Shown here: piece by piece, positions 18,356 to 28,683 of the stretch | How positions within the stretch are numbered: position 1 is the stretch's first letter | Layout: the number at the start of each line of letters is the position of its first letter | NCBI RefSeq assembly: GCF_947366995.1 | Contig: NZ_CANBCC010000006.1 | Location: 28,208 to 92,207, forward strand | Length of the DNA: 64,000 bases | Reading direction: 5' to 3' | Source of the DNA: an uncultured Aquabacterium sp. | Lineage (GTDB): Bacteria; Pseudomonadota; Gammaproteobacteria; Burkholderiales; Burkholderiaceae_C | Translations under genes and position numbers: made by a program | Notes under the pieces: generated by a model | Told to the model about the DNA's origin: nothing | Database searches by the model: none | The model's input: the letters and a program-made list of their open reading frames with translations, nothing else

Positions 18356-20686
18356 ATGAGTTTCCTGAGTCGTATCAAGGAGCTGGGCAAGCCACGTGAA
18401 GAGGACGAAGTCCAGCCCGAGGCCCTCAGCGCCGACAGGCTGGTGGTGGCGTCTGGCGTCCAGACGGTGGACACGCAGTCGGCGCAGTCGACGCTCCAGC
18501 CTGGCGGCACCACAGCGGACTCGGTGATTTCCGAGGCCGCACCGTCGGAGTTTCCGGCGGACTACCTCGACAACCGCCGTCGCGACGACGCCATGGACGG
18601 CGCCAGTCTGGAGCCACAGTCGGGGCTGCCCCTGGTGGGCCACCTCCGCCTGGACCGCCAGCAGCGCGTGCTCGGTGGCGCGCTGGCCGTCGGCGTGCTG
18701 GGCTTGATGCTCAGCGCGTTTCTGTCGGTGAACTCTGCCGACCGCCGTGCCGCACAGACGGGGGCCACCGGCCAGGCGCTGATGCAATCCCAGCGGCTGG
18801 CGAAGTCGGTGTCCCAGGCGCTGGTGGGTCGCGCCCAGGCCTTCTCGGAAGTGTCCGAGAGCGCCAAGGTGCTGGCCGCGAACGTGCGCGGTCTGGCCAA
18901 GGGAGACAGCACGCTGGGCCTCAGTGAGGTGTCCGGCGGTGCCCGCGAGGCGCTGACGCCCCTGCTGCAGCTGGTCGACCGTGCCGAGAAGAACGCCAAC
19001 TTCGTGCTGTCGCAGAAGCAGACGCTGACGCAGGTGAGCCAGGCGCTGCGCGAGGTCAACGCCCAGTCTTCTGAGCTGCTGGACCTGGCCGAAGGCATCG
19101 CCACCGCGCGCCTCGAAAAGGGCGGCGTGCCCCCCGCTGAATCGCTGGCGCTGAACCAGCTCGTGATGCTGACGCAGCGCATCGGCAAGTCGGCCAACGA
19201 ATTCCTGACGGTGGAAGGCGTGTCGACCGAGGCCGTGTTCCTGCTGGGCAAGGACCTCAATGCCTTCAAGGAACTTGGCGAAGGCCTGCTGTCGGGCAAC
19301 GCCGAGCTGCAACTGAGCGCCGCGCGCGACCCGGCGCTGCGCGAGCAGCTGGAAGCGCTGCTGAAGATCTTCGAACGCACCCGCACGCAGTCGACCTTCA
19401 TCCTGGGTTCGCTGCAGGGCCTGGTGGCTGCCCGTGATGCACAGGTGGCCGTCATCGACGACTCCGAGCCGCTGCGCAAGGGCCTGGAAGAGGTGCAGAA
19501 GCGCCTGAACGACGGAGCCGGCATCGGTGGCCTGAACGTCGCGATGATTCTGGTCTTCCTGCTGGCCACGGCGGCCTCCGCCTGGGGCCTGCTGCGCGTC
19601 TTCTTGACCGACCAGCGCCACCGCGCCCGCATTGCCGAATTCCAGCGCCAGGAGGCCGAGCGCCAGGAGCGTGAAGCCAAGCGCGTGAACGACGCCAACC
19701 AGGCGGCCATTCTGCGGCTGATGAACGAACTGCAGATGGTGGCCGAAGGTGACCTGACACAGCAGGCCACCGTGACCGAAGACATCACGGGCGCCATCGC
19801 CGACTCGGTGAACTTCACGGTGGAAGAGCTGCGCACGCTGGTGGCGCAGGTGCAGGGCACGGTGCAACGGGTGACCGAAACGACTGTGCAGGTGGATGCG
19901 ACGTCGACCGAACTGCTGGCCGCCTCCGACGAGCAGCTGCGCGAGATCCGCGAAACAGGTGAATCGGTGCTGCAGATGGCTGGGCGAATCAACGAGGTGT
20001 CGGCTCAGGCACAGCATTCCGCTGAAGTGGCGCGCCAGTCGCTGGACGCTGCCGACCAGGGCCTGCAGGCCGTGCAGAACGCCATCGGCGGTATGGACAC
20101 CATTCGCGAGCAGATCCAGGAAACCTCCAAGCGCATCAAGCGACTGGGTGAATCGTCGCAGGAGATCGGTGAAATCACCGAGCTGATCTCGGACATTACC
20201 GAACAGACCAACGTGCTGGCGCTGAACGCCGCCATCCAGGCGGCCTCGGCCGGTGAAGCCGGTCGCGGTTTCTCGGTGGTGGCCGAAGAAGTGCAGCGTC
20301 TGGCCGAACGCTCGGCCGACGCGACCCGCGAAATTGCCGCGCTGGTGCGTACCATTCAGACCGACACCCAGGACGCCGTGGCCGCCATGGAGCGCTCCAC
20401 GCAAGGGGTGGTGGAAGGGGCCCGGCTGTCTGACGCCGCCGGTTCCGCACTGGGTGACATCGACCGCGTGTCCCGCCGACTCGCTGAACTGATTGAGCAG
20501 ATCTCGGCGCAGGCGTTGAGAGAGGCCGAGTCCGCCAATGTGGTGGTGGCCAACATCCAGCACATCTTCGCGGTGACGGAGCAGACCGGTGAAGGCACGC
20601 GGTCGACCACGCAGCTCGTGCGCGAGCTGTCCAAGACCGCTGAAGAACTGCAGCAATCGGTGGCCCGATTCAAGATCGCTCCCTGA
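18356..20686 (+). CDS. pilJ: twitching motility methyl-accepting chemotaxis protein PilJ
   Basis: The start at ATG 18356 ([11 protein letters not shown]) has GGAG upstream and is preferred to the TTG five codons earlier; the protein is 776 residues. A cytoplasmic N-terminus of about 100 residues is followed by a membrane helix ([18 protein letters not shown]) and a long periplasmic helical domain. A second helix (near 395) and a HAMP-like linker precede the signalling domain, whose tip reads [32 protein letters not shown]. The Gln in place of the usual Glu in AAIQAA is common in PilJ. It is the receptor of the Pil-Chp system. Confidence 0.95.
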   Translation: MSFLSRIKELGKPREEDEVQPEALSADRLVVASGVQTVDTQSAQSTLQPGGTTADSVISEAAPSEFPADYLDNRRRDDAMDGASLEPQSGLPLVGHLRLDRQQRVLGGALAVGVLGLMLSAFLSVNSADRRAAQTGATGQALMQSQRLAKSVSQALVGRAQAFSEVSESAKVLAANVRGLAKGDSTLGLSEVSGGAREALTPLLQLVDRAEKNANFVLSQKQTLTQVSQALREVNAQSSELLDLAEGIATARLEKGGVPPAESLALNQLVMLTQRIGKSANEFLTVEGVSTEAVFLLGKDLNAFKELGEGLLSGNAELQLSAARDPALREQLEALLKIFERTRTQSTFILGSLQGLVAARDAQVAVIDDSEPLRKGLEEVQKRLNDGAGIGGLNVAMILVFLLATAASAWGLLRVFLTDQRHRARIAEFQRQEAERQEREAKRVNDANQAAILRLMNELQMVAEGDLTQQATVTEDITGAIADSVNFTVEELRTLVAQVQGTVQRVTETTVQVDATSTELLAASDEQLREIRETGESVLQMAGRINEVSAQAQHSAEVARQSLDAADQGLQAVQNAIGGMDTIREQIQETSKRIKRLGESSQEIGEITELISDITEQTNVLALNAAIQAASAGEAGRGFSVVAEEVQRLAERSADATREIAALVRTIQTDTQDAVAAMERSTQGVVEGARLSDAAGSALGDIDRVSRRLAELIEQISAQALREAESANVVVANIQHIFAVTEQTGEGTRSTTQLVRELSKTAEELQQSVARFKIAP

Positions 20687-20704
20687 CCCGACCCGGGATG
20701 ACGC

Positions 20705-23700
20705 ATGGACAACCTGCACGAAGACGCCCCGCTTGCCTCGGATGACCTGAGTGCCCTGGCCTGGGTGCATGAGGAGCTCCGCAAGTCGCTGGATGCGGCG
20801 CACAAGGCGCTGCACCGTGTGCTGAAGGATTCGGCTGCCGCGGGGCTGTCCGACCTCGACGCGCTCGACCCGGCTGTGCTGCGCACGGCGCGCCAGCAGA
20901 TTCACCAGGGCGTCGGGGCGCTGGAGCTGGCCGGGCTGTCCGCGGGCGCCACGCTACTGCGCGCCAGCGAGGCGGTGGTGCAGAAGTTCGTGAACCGGCC
21001 GCAGGCCATCACCGAAGACGCGGTGCGCGACGTTGAAAAGGGCTCGTTCGCCCTGCTGGACTACATCGGCCGCAAGCTGGCGGGCAAGCCCGTGTCGGCG
21101 CTGGCGCTGTTCCCGCAATACGAGGCGCTGGCCACCCGGGCGGGCGGGCCGCTGCCGCGGCCGACCGATCTGTGGAGCCAGGACTGGCCCACGGTGTCCC
21201 TCGAAGCGCCGCTGGCGCCGCCGGACGACGTGTCGCCGCGCCAGGCCGATCAGGTCACCATCGGCGACTTCGAGATGGGGTTGCTGTCGCTGCTCAAGCG
21301 TAACCAGCCGGCCGACGCTGTGGCCCTGGCTGAACTCTGCACGGCACTGGCCAGCGGAGCCGCCGAGCGCCATGCCCACCGGGAGTCTGCCACCTGGCTG
21401 TTGGCGAGCGGCTTTCTCGAAGGCGTGGCCGAGCAGCATGTGCCCTTGAACGTGCATGCCAAACGGGTGCTGTCCTCGCTGCTGAGCCAGCTGCGTAGCC
21501 TTGCAAAGGGGCAGGGCGTGCCGTCGGACCGGCTGGCCAGCGAATTGCTGTTCTTCTGTGCCCAGGCGGGGCAGGCGCCAGCGTCCCCGCGTTCGGTGCT
21601 GGCCCGCGTGCGCCAGACCTTCGGGCTGGAGCGCCACCAGCCGGTCGATCTGCAAGCGTCGCCGTTGGGCCGCTTCGATCCGTCCTGGATTGCACAGGCC
21701 ACCAAGCGTGTGGCCGGTGCCAAGGATGGCTGGTCGGCCGTGGCAGCCGGCGAGATGCTGCGCATGGCGGGTCTCAACGAGCAGTTCTCGTTGGTCGGGG
21801 ATTCGCTGCGTCGTCTTTTCCCGAGCGGCGACCGCCTGGCAGATGCCCTGGTCGATGCCGTGCAGCGCACGGTGCACTCGGCGCAGTCGCCCGAGCCCAG
21901 TCTGGCCATGGAAGTGGCCACCAGCCTGCTGTACCTGGAGGCGGCGCTGGAGGATGGCGAATTCGAGCATCCGGAGCAGGTACAGCGTGTGAGCCGCATG
22001 GCCGAGCGCATCCGCCATGTCAATGCGGGCCAGCCAGCCGAGCCTCTGGAGGGCTGGATGGAGGACCTGTATCGTCGGGTCTCCGATCGCCAGACCATGG
22101 GCAGCGTGGTGCAGGAGTTGCGCAGCACGCTGGGCGAGTGCGAGAAGCACATTGATGCCTTCTTCCGCGCCCCGGAGGACCGCACGCCGCTGGTCAACGT
22201 GCCGTCGCAGCTTCAGTCCATGCGAGGCGTGCTCGCCGTGCTGGGGCTGGATCAGGCCTCGCAGGCCGTCGTGCGCATGCGCGGCGACGTCGAACACCTG
22301 CTGCAACCCGACGCCGACCTGGATGAGGCGGCCCGTCAGGGCGTGTTCGACCGTCTGGCGAGCAACCTGGGCGCGCTCGGCTTTCTGATCGACATGATGG
22401 GCGTGCAGCCTGGGCTGGCCAAGAGCCTGTTCTCGCTGGACGAGGACTCGGGCGTGCTGTCACCGCTGATGGGCCGCGAGAAGAAGGGCCTGGGCGTGCA
22501 GCAGGAGGATCCGGTCGAAGCCGCGGCCCAGCATGTCGAGCAGGTGCACCGCGAGGAAGCCCAGGCGGTCGCCGAGGAAGTGGCGCAGGCGCTGGCACAG
22601 CCGGATGCGCCGATTGAAGACGTGAGCGAGCAACTGCAGAAGCTGGCCGAGACGCCGCACCTGCAGGTGCAGAGCGAGCTGGCCGACAACCTGGCTGCGG
22701 CACAGGCCGCGCTGGCCGAGGCGCAGGCACAGTCCGACGGCGCCGCGCTGGAGGCCGCGCGGGAGCAGGTGGCCCAGGTTCTGTCCGACCTGACGCCCGC
22801 CGAGCCGGAACTGGTCGAGCCCGAGGCGCCCGCCTTCCCGCCGCAGGCACCGCTGGCGCCCACGCCGGTGGCGGCTCCCCAGGCCACGGGCCTGGAAGAA
22901 GACGACGAGATGCGCGGCATCTTCCTGGAAGAGGCCGCCGAGGTCATTGCCGAAGCCAGACAGGCGTTGAGCGCCCTCCGGGACAACGCCGCCGATGTGC
23001 AGGCCATGACGGGCGTGCGCCGGGCGTTCCACACCCTCAAGGGCAGCTCGCGCATGGTCGGGCTGAAGGTGTACGGCGAGGCCGCGTGGGCTTGCGAGCA
23101 ACTCTACAACGCGGCGCTCGCGGCCCAGGAACCGGCGAGCGCCGACCTGCTGGGCCTGAGCGACGAACTGTTCGACCACTTTGCCGCCTGGACCGACGCG
23201 ATCGCCCGCCACAACGATGCCGCCTGGCAGGCCGAACCCGTGATCGCGGCGGCCGATGCGCTGCGCCTTCGCGGCGAGCGCATCGGGCTGATGACCCAGT
23301 CCGAGTCCGAGGTCGTGCCCGAGCTTGAGCTCGAGCACGACCCGGAGCCGGAGCCTGCTGCGGATCCGGGCCCACTGCCGTCACTGGATCTGGCACTTGA
23401 CCTGTCTGTGGTCGACCCGCTGCCGACGGTTGACGCCCCTGCCGACGTGCCCGTGCTCAATTGGGCCACGGACGAGGTGGTGAGCGAGGCCCTGGCCCGG
23501 CTGGCCGACGAGGGCCGCCTGCCTGGTGCACAGGACGCCATGGCGCCCGTCGCGCTGCTGGATGAGCCGGTTCCGGCCTCGCCCGAAGCCCTGGCGCATG
23601 CCCCGTTCGATTTCGAGCAGACCCTGCCTGGCGAAGACCTGACACTGGCTTCGGCGCCCGACACGCTGCCTCAGGCCGACTCGGGCGTGCCGGACGAGAC

Positions 23701-26700
23701 CGTGATCGAGCGCCTGAGCCTCGATCTCGACATGCGGGAGGACGATGGCCTGGGGGAGTTTCCCCCGGTGCCCGGGACCGACGCGGTTGACGCGGCACCG
23801 ACGCTCGAGTCCATCCCGGAGTCGCTCGACATCCCTCTGGATGACGAGACCACGGCGTCGGGAACCGAGGCCGGGGACGCGTTGCCCATGCCTGAGATGC
23901 ATTTGCTCGAGCCCTCGGACTTTGGTGACCTGTCGGAGGCCGCTGCCACGCAGCCGGACACCCTCCCGCCCGTGGAGGGCCCCGTGGAGTCGGATGTTGT
24001 GGCTCAGGCGGAAGTGCAGTCCGAGCCCGAGCCGGAAGCATCTGACGAGCAAGTGAAGGTGGTGGGGCCGCTGCGCATCAGCATCCCGCTGTTCAACATC
24101 TACCTCAACGAGGCAGACGAACAATCGCGCCGCTTGTGCACGCAACTCGGTGAATGGGCGCTCGAATTGCATCACCCCGTCAGCGACGACACCATCGCCC
24201 TCGCGCATTCCCTGGCGGGCAATTCGGCCACCGTGGGCTACACCGGGCTGTCCCAGCTGGCCCGCCTGCTGGAGCACGCGCTGATGCGCTCACAGGCGCT
24301 CGGCCCGGGCGACACCGATGCGGCCACGCTCTTCAACGAGGCGGCTGACGAGATCCGGCGCTTGCTGCACCAGTTCGCGGCCGGTTTCCTCAAGAGCCCG
24401 GACCCGGACCTGCTGGCCCGCCTGGCCGATTACGATCAGGCCGCGTCGCAGCAGCTCGAGGCGCGCAGCCTGCGCGGCGATCCCATCGAGTCGGGCGACG
24501 ACGACCTGGCGGCGCCTTCCGGCCGTGGTCACCTGCGGCTGGTGCATTCCGCCGATGAGCCAATCGCCACCGAGGTGGACGACACGGTCGCCGATGCCGA
24601 GGAGCCCAGCACGACGCCCCAGCCCTTGATGCCGCTGGACGAGCCGATGACGGAGACGGAGACGCAGGTCGGGATCGACATCGACCTTGATCTCGGCGAG
24701 CTCAACGAAGTCCAGGAAGCGCCTGCACTGGATGCTGCCGAAGCCGAAGCAGCGACCGCCAGTGACGCGCCCGCCACCAACGATGCGCCCGTTGACACGA
24801 TCACACCGGATGCCATGGCCCAGCCCGACGAGGTGATCGAGCTCGACGCGGCAGCCCCGGGCTACACGCAGCCCGCGCCCCTGGGCGTGCCCGAGTTCCG
24901 CGCGCTGGATGAGGTGCCCGTGCCTCAGCCAGGGCAGCTCCCTCCGTCTGCCGCCGCGCTCTCCAGCCAGGCCGACTGGGATGACGAGGCCGACGTCGAT
25001 GCGGAAGACCACGTCGACCCGGACCTGTTCCCCATTTTCGAGGAAGAGGCACAAGAGCTGCTGCCCCAGCTGGCCAACCAGATCCGCCAGTGGCTGGACA
25101 TGCCCGAGAACCCGGCAGCCGCCACTGCGTGCATGCGCACGCTCCACACTTTCAAGGGCGGCGCGCGCCTCGCGGGGGCCATGCGCCTCGGCGAACTCGC
25201 GCATCGGCTGGAGTCGCGCATCGAGCGCCTGCTGGCAGCCGAATCCGTCCAGCATGACGACGTCGCGCCGCTGGAGTCGCGTGTGGATCGCCTTGTGGAG
25301 TTGTTCGAAGGGCTGCGCCACAAGGAGTCGCAGGACCTGGTGCCGCCCTGGCCGGAGGCCTCCCCCGAGCCGTTCGCTGAGCCCGTGTCACCCGAACCGG
25401 TGGGCGACGGCGCGACCGAGCAGTCTCCGGACATGGATGCATCGCCGCATCCCGCGGCAGATGAGCCCGAAGGCGGACGACCTCGCACGGCGGACGGCGT
25501 GCCTCCCGGGGCCACGTCGGAAGAGCCAGGGGCATCGCTTCCCGAAACGGGCCAGGGCATCGACTGGACGCAACTGGATCGACCGGCCTCGGCGCCCGCC
25601 GTGCGCACGGCGCGTGACGCACCAGCCCAGCCTTCCCAGGCTGCGGTGCGCGTACGCCCCCAGCTGCTCGACCGCCTGGTGAACCACGCTGGCGAGGTGT
25701 CGATCACCCGCACCCGTTTGCAGTCGCAGGTGGGTCAGATCCGCGGGTCGCTGACCGATCTGACGGACAACCTGGATCGTCTGCGTCAGCAGCTGCGGGA
25801 CATCGAGCTGCAGGCCGAGACCCAGCTGAGCACCCGCATGGAAGCCGCCCGTGCGGCCGCCCAGAATTTCGATCCGCTCGAATTCGACCGCTACACCCGC
25901 TTCCAGGAGCTGACGCGGATGATGGCCGAGTCGGTCAACGACGTGGCCACGGTGCAGCGCACATTGCAGCGCAACCTCGAAACCGCAGAAGACCAGCTCG
26001 CCGCCCAGGCCCGCCTCACGCGCGACCTGCAAGACGACCTGCTGCGTACCCGCATGGTCGAGTTCGACAGCCTGTCCGATCGCCTCTACCGTGTCGTGCG
26101 GCAGGCGGCCAAGGAAACCGGCAAGCAGGTGCGCCTGGACGTGGTGGGCGGGCAGACCGAAGTCGACCGCGGCGTGCTGGAGCGCATGACCGGCGCATTC
26201 GAGCACCTGCTGCGCAACTGCATCACCCATGGCATCGAATCGCCGGAACAGCGTCAGGCTGCAGGCAAGGACGCCAGCGGCCAGATTACCGTGGCACTCA
26301 AGCAGGAAGGCAACGAAGTTGTCATCTCCTTCCGGGATGACGGCGCTGGACTCGACCTCCAGCGCATCGCCGCCCGGGCACGCGCGTCGGGGCTACTCGC
26401 CGCCGATGCCGAGCCCACCGAGGCCGAGTTGGCCCAGCTGATCTTCACGCCTGGGTTCTCGACAGCCGAGGTGGTGACGGAGCTGGCCGGCCGCGGGATC
26501 GGCATGGACGTGGTGCGATCGGAAGTCAACGCGATGGGCGGCCGCATTGAGACCGCTTCGGCCGCGGGCCAGGGCACGAGCTTCACGCTGGTGCTGCCCC
26601 TGACGACGGCCGTCACGAAGGTGGTGATGCTGCGCTTCGGCACGGCCACCGTGGCGGTGCCCACGCACCTGATCGAGATCGTGCGCCGCGCCCGACCGCA

Positions 26701-27526
26701 GGAAGTCGAGCAGGCCTACCGCGAGGGCCGCTTCCCCTTCGGCGACCACGTGCTGCCGTTCTACTGGCTGGGGGCCCTGCTGAGCGCGTCGCCACGGGGC
26801 AGCGAGGGCGGCCGCAGCCTGCCGGTGGTGGTGGTGCGCTCGGCGCAGCAGCGCGTGGCCCTGCACGTCGACGAAGTGCTGGGCAACCAGGAAGTGGTCG
26901 TGAAGCACCTCGGCCCCCAGCTGTCGCGCCTGCCCGGTCTGGCCGGCATGACGCTGCTGGCCTCCGGCGCCGTCTCGCTCATCTACAACCCGGTGGCCCT
27001 GGCCACGGTGTACGGCGATGCTGCGCGGGCGGCCACGGCGGCGTCGCTGCAGGCGCTGGGCGCATCGCCACAAGGCTGGCTGTCGCATGCCGCGCCGTCG
27101 ACCACGGTCGACCCTGATGTGCCCCCGGCGGCGTCCGAGACGGAGGCGCCGCTGGTGCTGGTGGTGGACGACTCGCTCACGGTGCGCAAGGTCACGCAGC
27201 GCCTGCTGGTGCGCGAAGGCTACCGCGTCATTCTGGCCAAGGACGGCCTGGAAGCCCTGGAGCGCCTCGCCCAGGAACGCCCGACCGTCGTCCTGTCCGA
27301 CATCGAGATGCCGCGCATGGACGGTTTCGACCTCCTGCGCAACGTCCGCGCCGACGGGCAGCTGGCCGATCTGCCGGTCATCATGATCACCTCCCGGATC
27401 GCGCAGAAGCACCGCGATGTCGCGATGGAGCTCGGCGCGAACCATTACCTTGGCAAGCCGTATGGCGAAGAAGAGCTGCTGGCGCTGGTTGCGCGTTATG
27501 CTCTGAAGCGACCGGAGCTGGTCTGA
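20705..27526 (+). CDS. chpA: Pil-Chp hybrid histidine kinase with multiple Hpt domains (ChpA/PilL)
   Basis: The 2273-residue protein is a giant CheA. The first 700 residues are helical and contain degenerate Hpt-like modules without a phospho-His. Three recognisable Hpt sites follow: H776 in RRAFHTLKGSSRMVG, H1168 in ALAHSLAGNSATVGY and H1481 in RTLHTFKGGARLAG. Long acidic Asp/Glu/Pro linkers separate them. Then come the dimerisation domain (LLDRLVNHAGEVSITR), the HATPase (HLLRNCITHGIESPEQ, GRGIGMDVV), a CheW-like domain and a receiver with phospho-Asp2199 in VVLSDIEMPRMDGFD. It phosphorylates PilG and PilH on pilus or surface signals. It begins 18 bp after pilJ. Confidence 0.95.
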   Translation: MDNLHEDAPLASDDLSALAWVHEELRKSLDAAHKALHRVLKDSAAAGLSDLDALDPAVLRTARQQIHQGVGALELAGLSAGATLLRASEAVVQKFVNRPQAITEDAVRDVEKGSFALLDYIGRKLAGKPVSALALFPQYEALATRAGGPLPRPTDLWSQDWPTVSLEAPLAPPDDVSPRQADQVTIGDFEMGLLSLLKRNQPADAVALAELCTALASGAAERHAHRESATWLLASGFLEGVAEQHVPLNVHAKRVLSSLLSQLRSLAKGQGVPSDRLASELLFFCAQAGQAPASPRSVLARVRQTFGLERHQPVDLQASPLGRFDPSWIAQATKRVAGAKDGWSAVAAGEMLRMAGLNEQFSLVGDSLRRLFPSGDRLADALVDAVQRTVHSAQSPEPSLAMEVATSLLYLEAALEDGEFEHPEQVQRVSRMAERIRHVNAGQPAEPLEGWMEDLYRRVSDRQTMGSVVQELRSTLGECEKHIDAFFRAPEDRTPLVNVPSQLQSMRGVLAVLGLDQASQAVVRMRGDVEHLLQPDADLDEAARQGVFDRLASNLGALGFLIDMMGVQPGLAKSLFSLDEDSGVLSPLMGREKKGLGVQQEDPVEAAAQHVEQVHREEAQAVAEEVAQALAQPDAPIEDVSEQLQKLAETPHLQVQSELADNLAAAQAALAEAQAQSDGAALEAAREQVAQVLSDLTPAEPELVEPEAPAFPPQAPLAPTPVAAPQATGLEEDDEMRGIFLEEAAEVIAEARQALSALRDNAADVQAMTGVRRAFHTLKGSSRMVGLKVYGEAAWACEQLYNAALAAQEPASADLLGLSDELFDHFAAWTDAIARHNDAAWQAEPVIAAADALRLRGERIGLMTQSESEVVPELELEHDPEPEPAADPGPLPSLDLALDLSVVDPLPTVDAPADVPVLNWATDEVVSEALARLADEGRLPGAQDAMAPVALLDEPVPASPEALAHAPFDFEQTLPGEDLTLASAPDTLPQADSGVPDETVIERLSLDLDMREDDGLGEFPPVPGTDAVDAAPTLESIPESLDIPLDDETTASGTEAGDALPMPEMHLLEPSDFGDLSEAAATQPDTLPPVEGPVESDVVAQAEVQSEPEPEASDEQVKVVGPLRISIPLFNIYLNEADEQSRRLCTQLGEWALELHHPVSDDTIALAHSLAGNSATVGYTGLSQLARLLEHALMRSQALGPGDTDAATLFNEAADEIRRLLHQFAAGFLKSPDPDLLARLADYDQAASQQLEARSLRGDPIESGDDDLAAPSGRGHLRLVHSADEPIATEVDDTVADAEEPSTTPQPLMPLDEPMTETETQVGIDIDLDLGELNEVQEAPALDAAEAEAATASDAPATNDAPVDTITPDAMAQPDEVIELDAAAPGYTQPAPLGVPEFRALDEVPVPQPGQLPPSAAALSSQADWDDEADVDAEDHVDPDLFPIFEEEAQELLPQLANQIRQWLDMPENPAAATACMRTLHTFKGGARLAGAMRLGELAHRLESRIERLLAAESVQHDDVAPLESRVDRLVELFEGLRHKESQDLVPPWPEASPEPFAEPVSPEPVGDGATEQSPDMDASPHPAADEPEGGRPRTADGVPPGATSEEPGASLPETGQGIDWTQLDRPASAPAVRTARDAPAQPSQAAVRVRPQLLDRLVNHAGEVSITRTRLQSQVGQIRGSLTDLTDNLDRLRQQLRDIELQAETQLSTRMEAARAAAQNFDPLEFDRYTRFQELTRMMAESVNDVATVQRTLQRNLETAEDQLAAQARLTRDLQDDLLRTRMVEFDSLSDRLYRVVRQAAKETGKQVRLDVVGGQTEVDRGVLERMTGAFEHLLRNCITHGIESPEQRQAAGKDASGQITVALKQEGNEVVISFRDDGAGLDLQRIAARARASGLLAADAEPTEAELAQLIFTPGFSTAEVVTELAGRGIGMDVVRSEVNAMGGRIETASAAGQGTSFTLVLPLTTAVTKVVMLRFGTATVAVPTHLIEIVRRARPQEVEQAYREGRFPFGDHVLPFYWLGALLSASPRGSEGGRSLPVVVVRSAQQRVALHVDEVLGNQEVVVKHLGPQLSRLPGLAGMTLLASGAVSLIYNPVALATVYGDAARAATAASLQALGASPQGWLSHAAPSTTVDPDVPPAASETEAPLVLVVDDSLTVRKVTQRLLVREGYRVILAKDGLEALERLAQERPTVVLSDIEMPRMDGFDLLRNVRADGQLADLPVIMITSRIAQKHRDVAMELGANHYLGKPYGEEELLALVARYALKRPELV

Positions 27527-27537
27527 CTGCCCACTTT

Positions 27538-28656
27538 GTGAACGCCTCTCACCGTCCCTCTCACCCCGCCCCGGCGCCCTTCTCGTCGGGGGAGCCGCTG
27601 GCAGACGACGCGATCTCGCACCTGGCCTCCCTCACGGCCCAGCGCGATCGCGAGTTGCTGGACGTCTCCCTCGCACAAGGGGTGCTGGAGTTGCTGGGGG
27701 CCGCGAGTGTGGGGGTGTACCGCCTCGTGGGGCCGGAAGAGGAAGCGCGGCACTGGCTGTGCAGCGGCCTGGCTCGGCGCGGTCAGCTCACCGTGAGCGA
27801 TCCGGTGTGGGCCGACATGGACGCCTTGCCGAGCGAAAGCCATTTCCCCTTGCGGCAACAGGCGGTGGGCAATCGGGCCATCGCCCAGGCCGAGTTGCCT
27901 GCGTCGGCCGGCCCGGAAACCGAAGGGCGATTCGTCTGCGTGCTGCCCCTGCTGGTCGAAATCGGCTCGCCCGGGGTGCTCGAAGTGCGTTCGGAGCGCC
28001 CGCTCACCCCGGCCGCGCTGCGCCCGATTCAGACGCTGCTGCGCGTGTTCGCCAATTTCCAGAGCCTGCTGGAGTCCAGCCAGCGCGATGCCCTGACCGG
28101 CCTGCTGAACCGCCAGACCTTCGACGCCACCTTTCTGCGGGCCTCGATGCCTTCCGAGCGGGGTGGCGTGCCAGTCGAGCCTGAGCGCCGCGTGGGCGGC
28201 ACCACCGGCTACTGGCTTGGCGTCATCGACATTGACCATTTCAAGAAAGTCAACGACGGCTACGGCCACCTGATCGGTGACGAGGTGCTGGTGCTGCTGG
28301 CCCGCATCATGCGTCAAACCTTTCGCCACTCCGACCGGCTCTACCGCTTCGGCGGTGAAGAGTTCGTGGTGTTGCTGCGCGGCGGCACCGAGGCCGATGC
28401 CTTCGGCGCCTTCGAGCGTTTCCGCGAACTGGTCGAGGGTTACGCCTTCCCGCAGGTTGGCCGGGTCACGGTCAGCATCGGTTTCACCGAGGTGCAACTG
28501 CAGGACACGCCCAACGCCGCGTTCTCGCGCGCCGACCAGTCGGTCTATCTCGCCAAGCACCAGGGGCGCAACCGGGTAGTGGGCTTCGAGTCGCTGGTGC
28601 GCTCGGGCCTGCTGACGGACAACGGGCAGCACATCGGCGACGTCGAGCTGTTCTGA
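27538..28656 (+). CDS. GAF-like/GGDEF diguanylate cyclase
   Basis: The 372-residue protein starts at GTG 27538, 11 bp after the chpA stop; no ATG is better placed. Residues about 35-180 look like a GAF-type sensory domain. The GGDEF domain starts at DALTGLLNRQTF, has IDIDHFKKVNDGYGHLIGDE, the active-site variant GGEEF at about residue 272 and the inhibitory I-site RHSD exactly five residues before it. It should therefore make c-di-GMP and be product-inhibited. About 25 extra residues lie between the first helix and the metal-binding strand. The C-terminus ends in GDVELF. Its position suggests control by the Chp pathway. Confidence 0.92.
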   Translation: MNASHRPSHPAPAPFSSGEPLADDAISHLASLTAQRDRELLDVSLAQGVLELLGAASVGVYRLVGPEEEARHWLCSGLARRGQLTVSDPVWADMDALPSESHFPLRQQAVGNRAIAQAELPASAGPETEGRFVCVLPLLVEIGSPGVLEVRSERPLTPAALRPIQTLLRVFANFQSLLESSQRDALTGLLNRQTFDATFLRASMPSERGGVPVEPERRVGGTTGYWLGVIDIDHFKKVNDGYGHLIGDEVLVLLARIMRQTFRHSDRLYRFGGEEFVVLLRGGTEADAFGAFERFRELVEGYAFPQVGRVTVSIGFTEVQLQDTPNAAFSRADQSVYLAKHQGRNRVVGFESLVRSGLLTDNGQHIGDVELF

Positions 28657-28683
28657 CCGGCCACGGCTGCCTGTGCGCCGGGC

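Noticed and set aside
17738-20905. 1055-residue minus-strand ORF opposite pilI, pilJ and the start of chpA
   Set aside because: It is a shadow of the third-position GC pattern of pilJ; its translation is His/Gln/Arg-rich without any domain.
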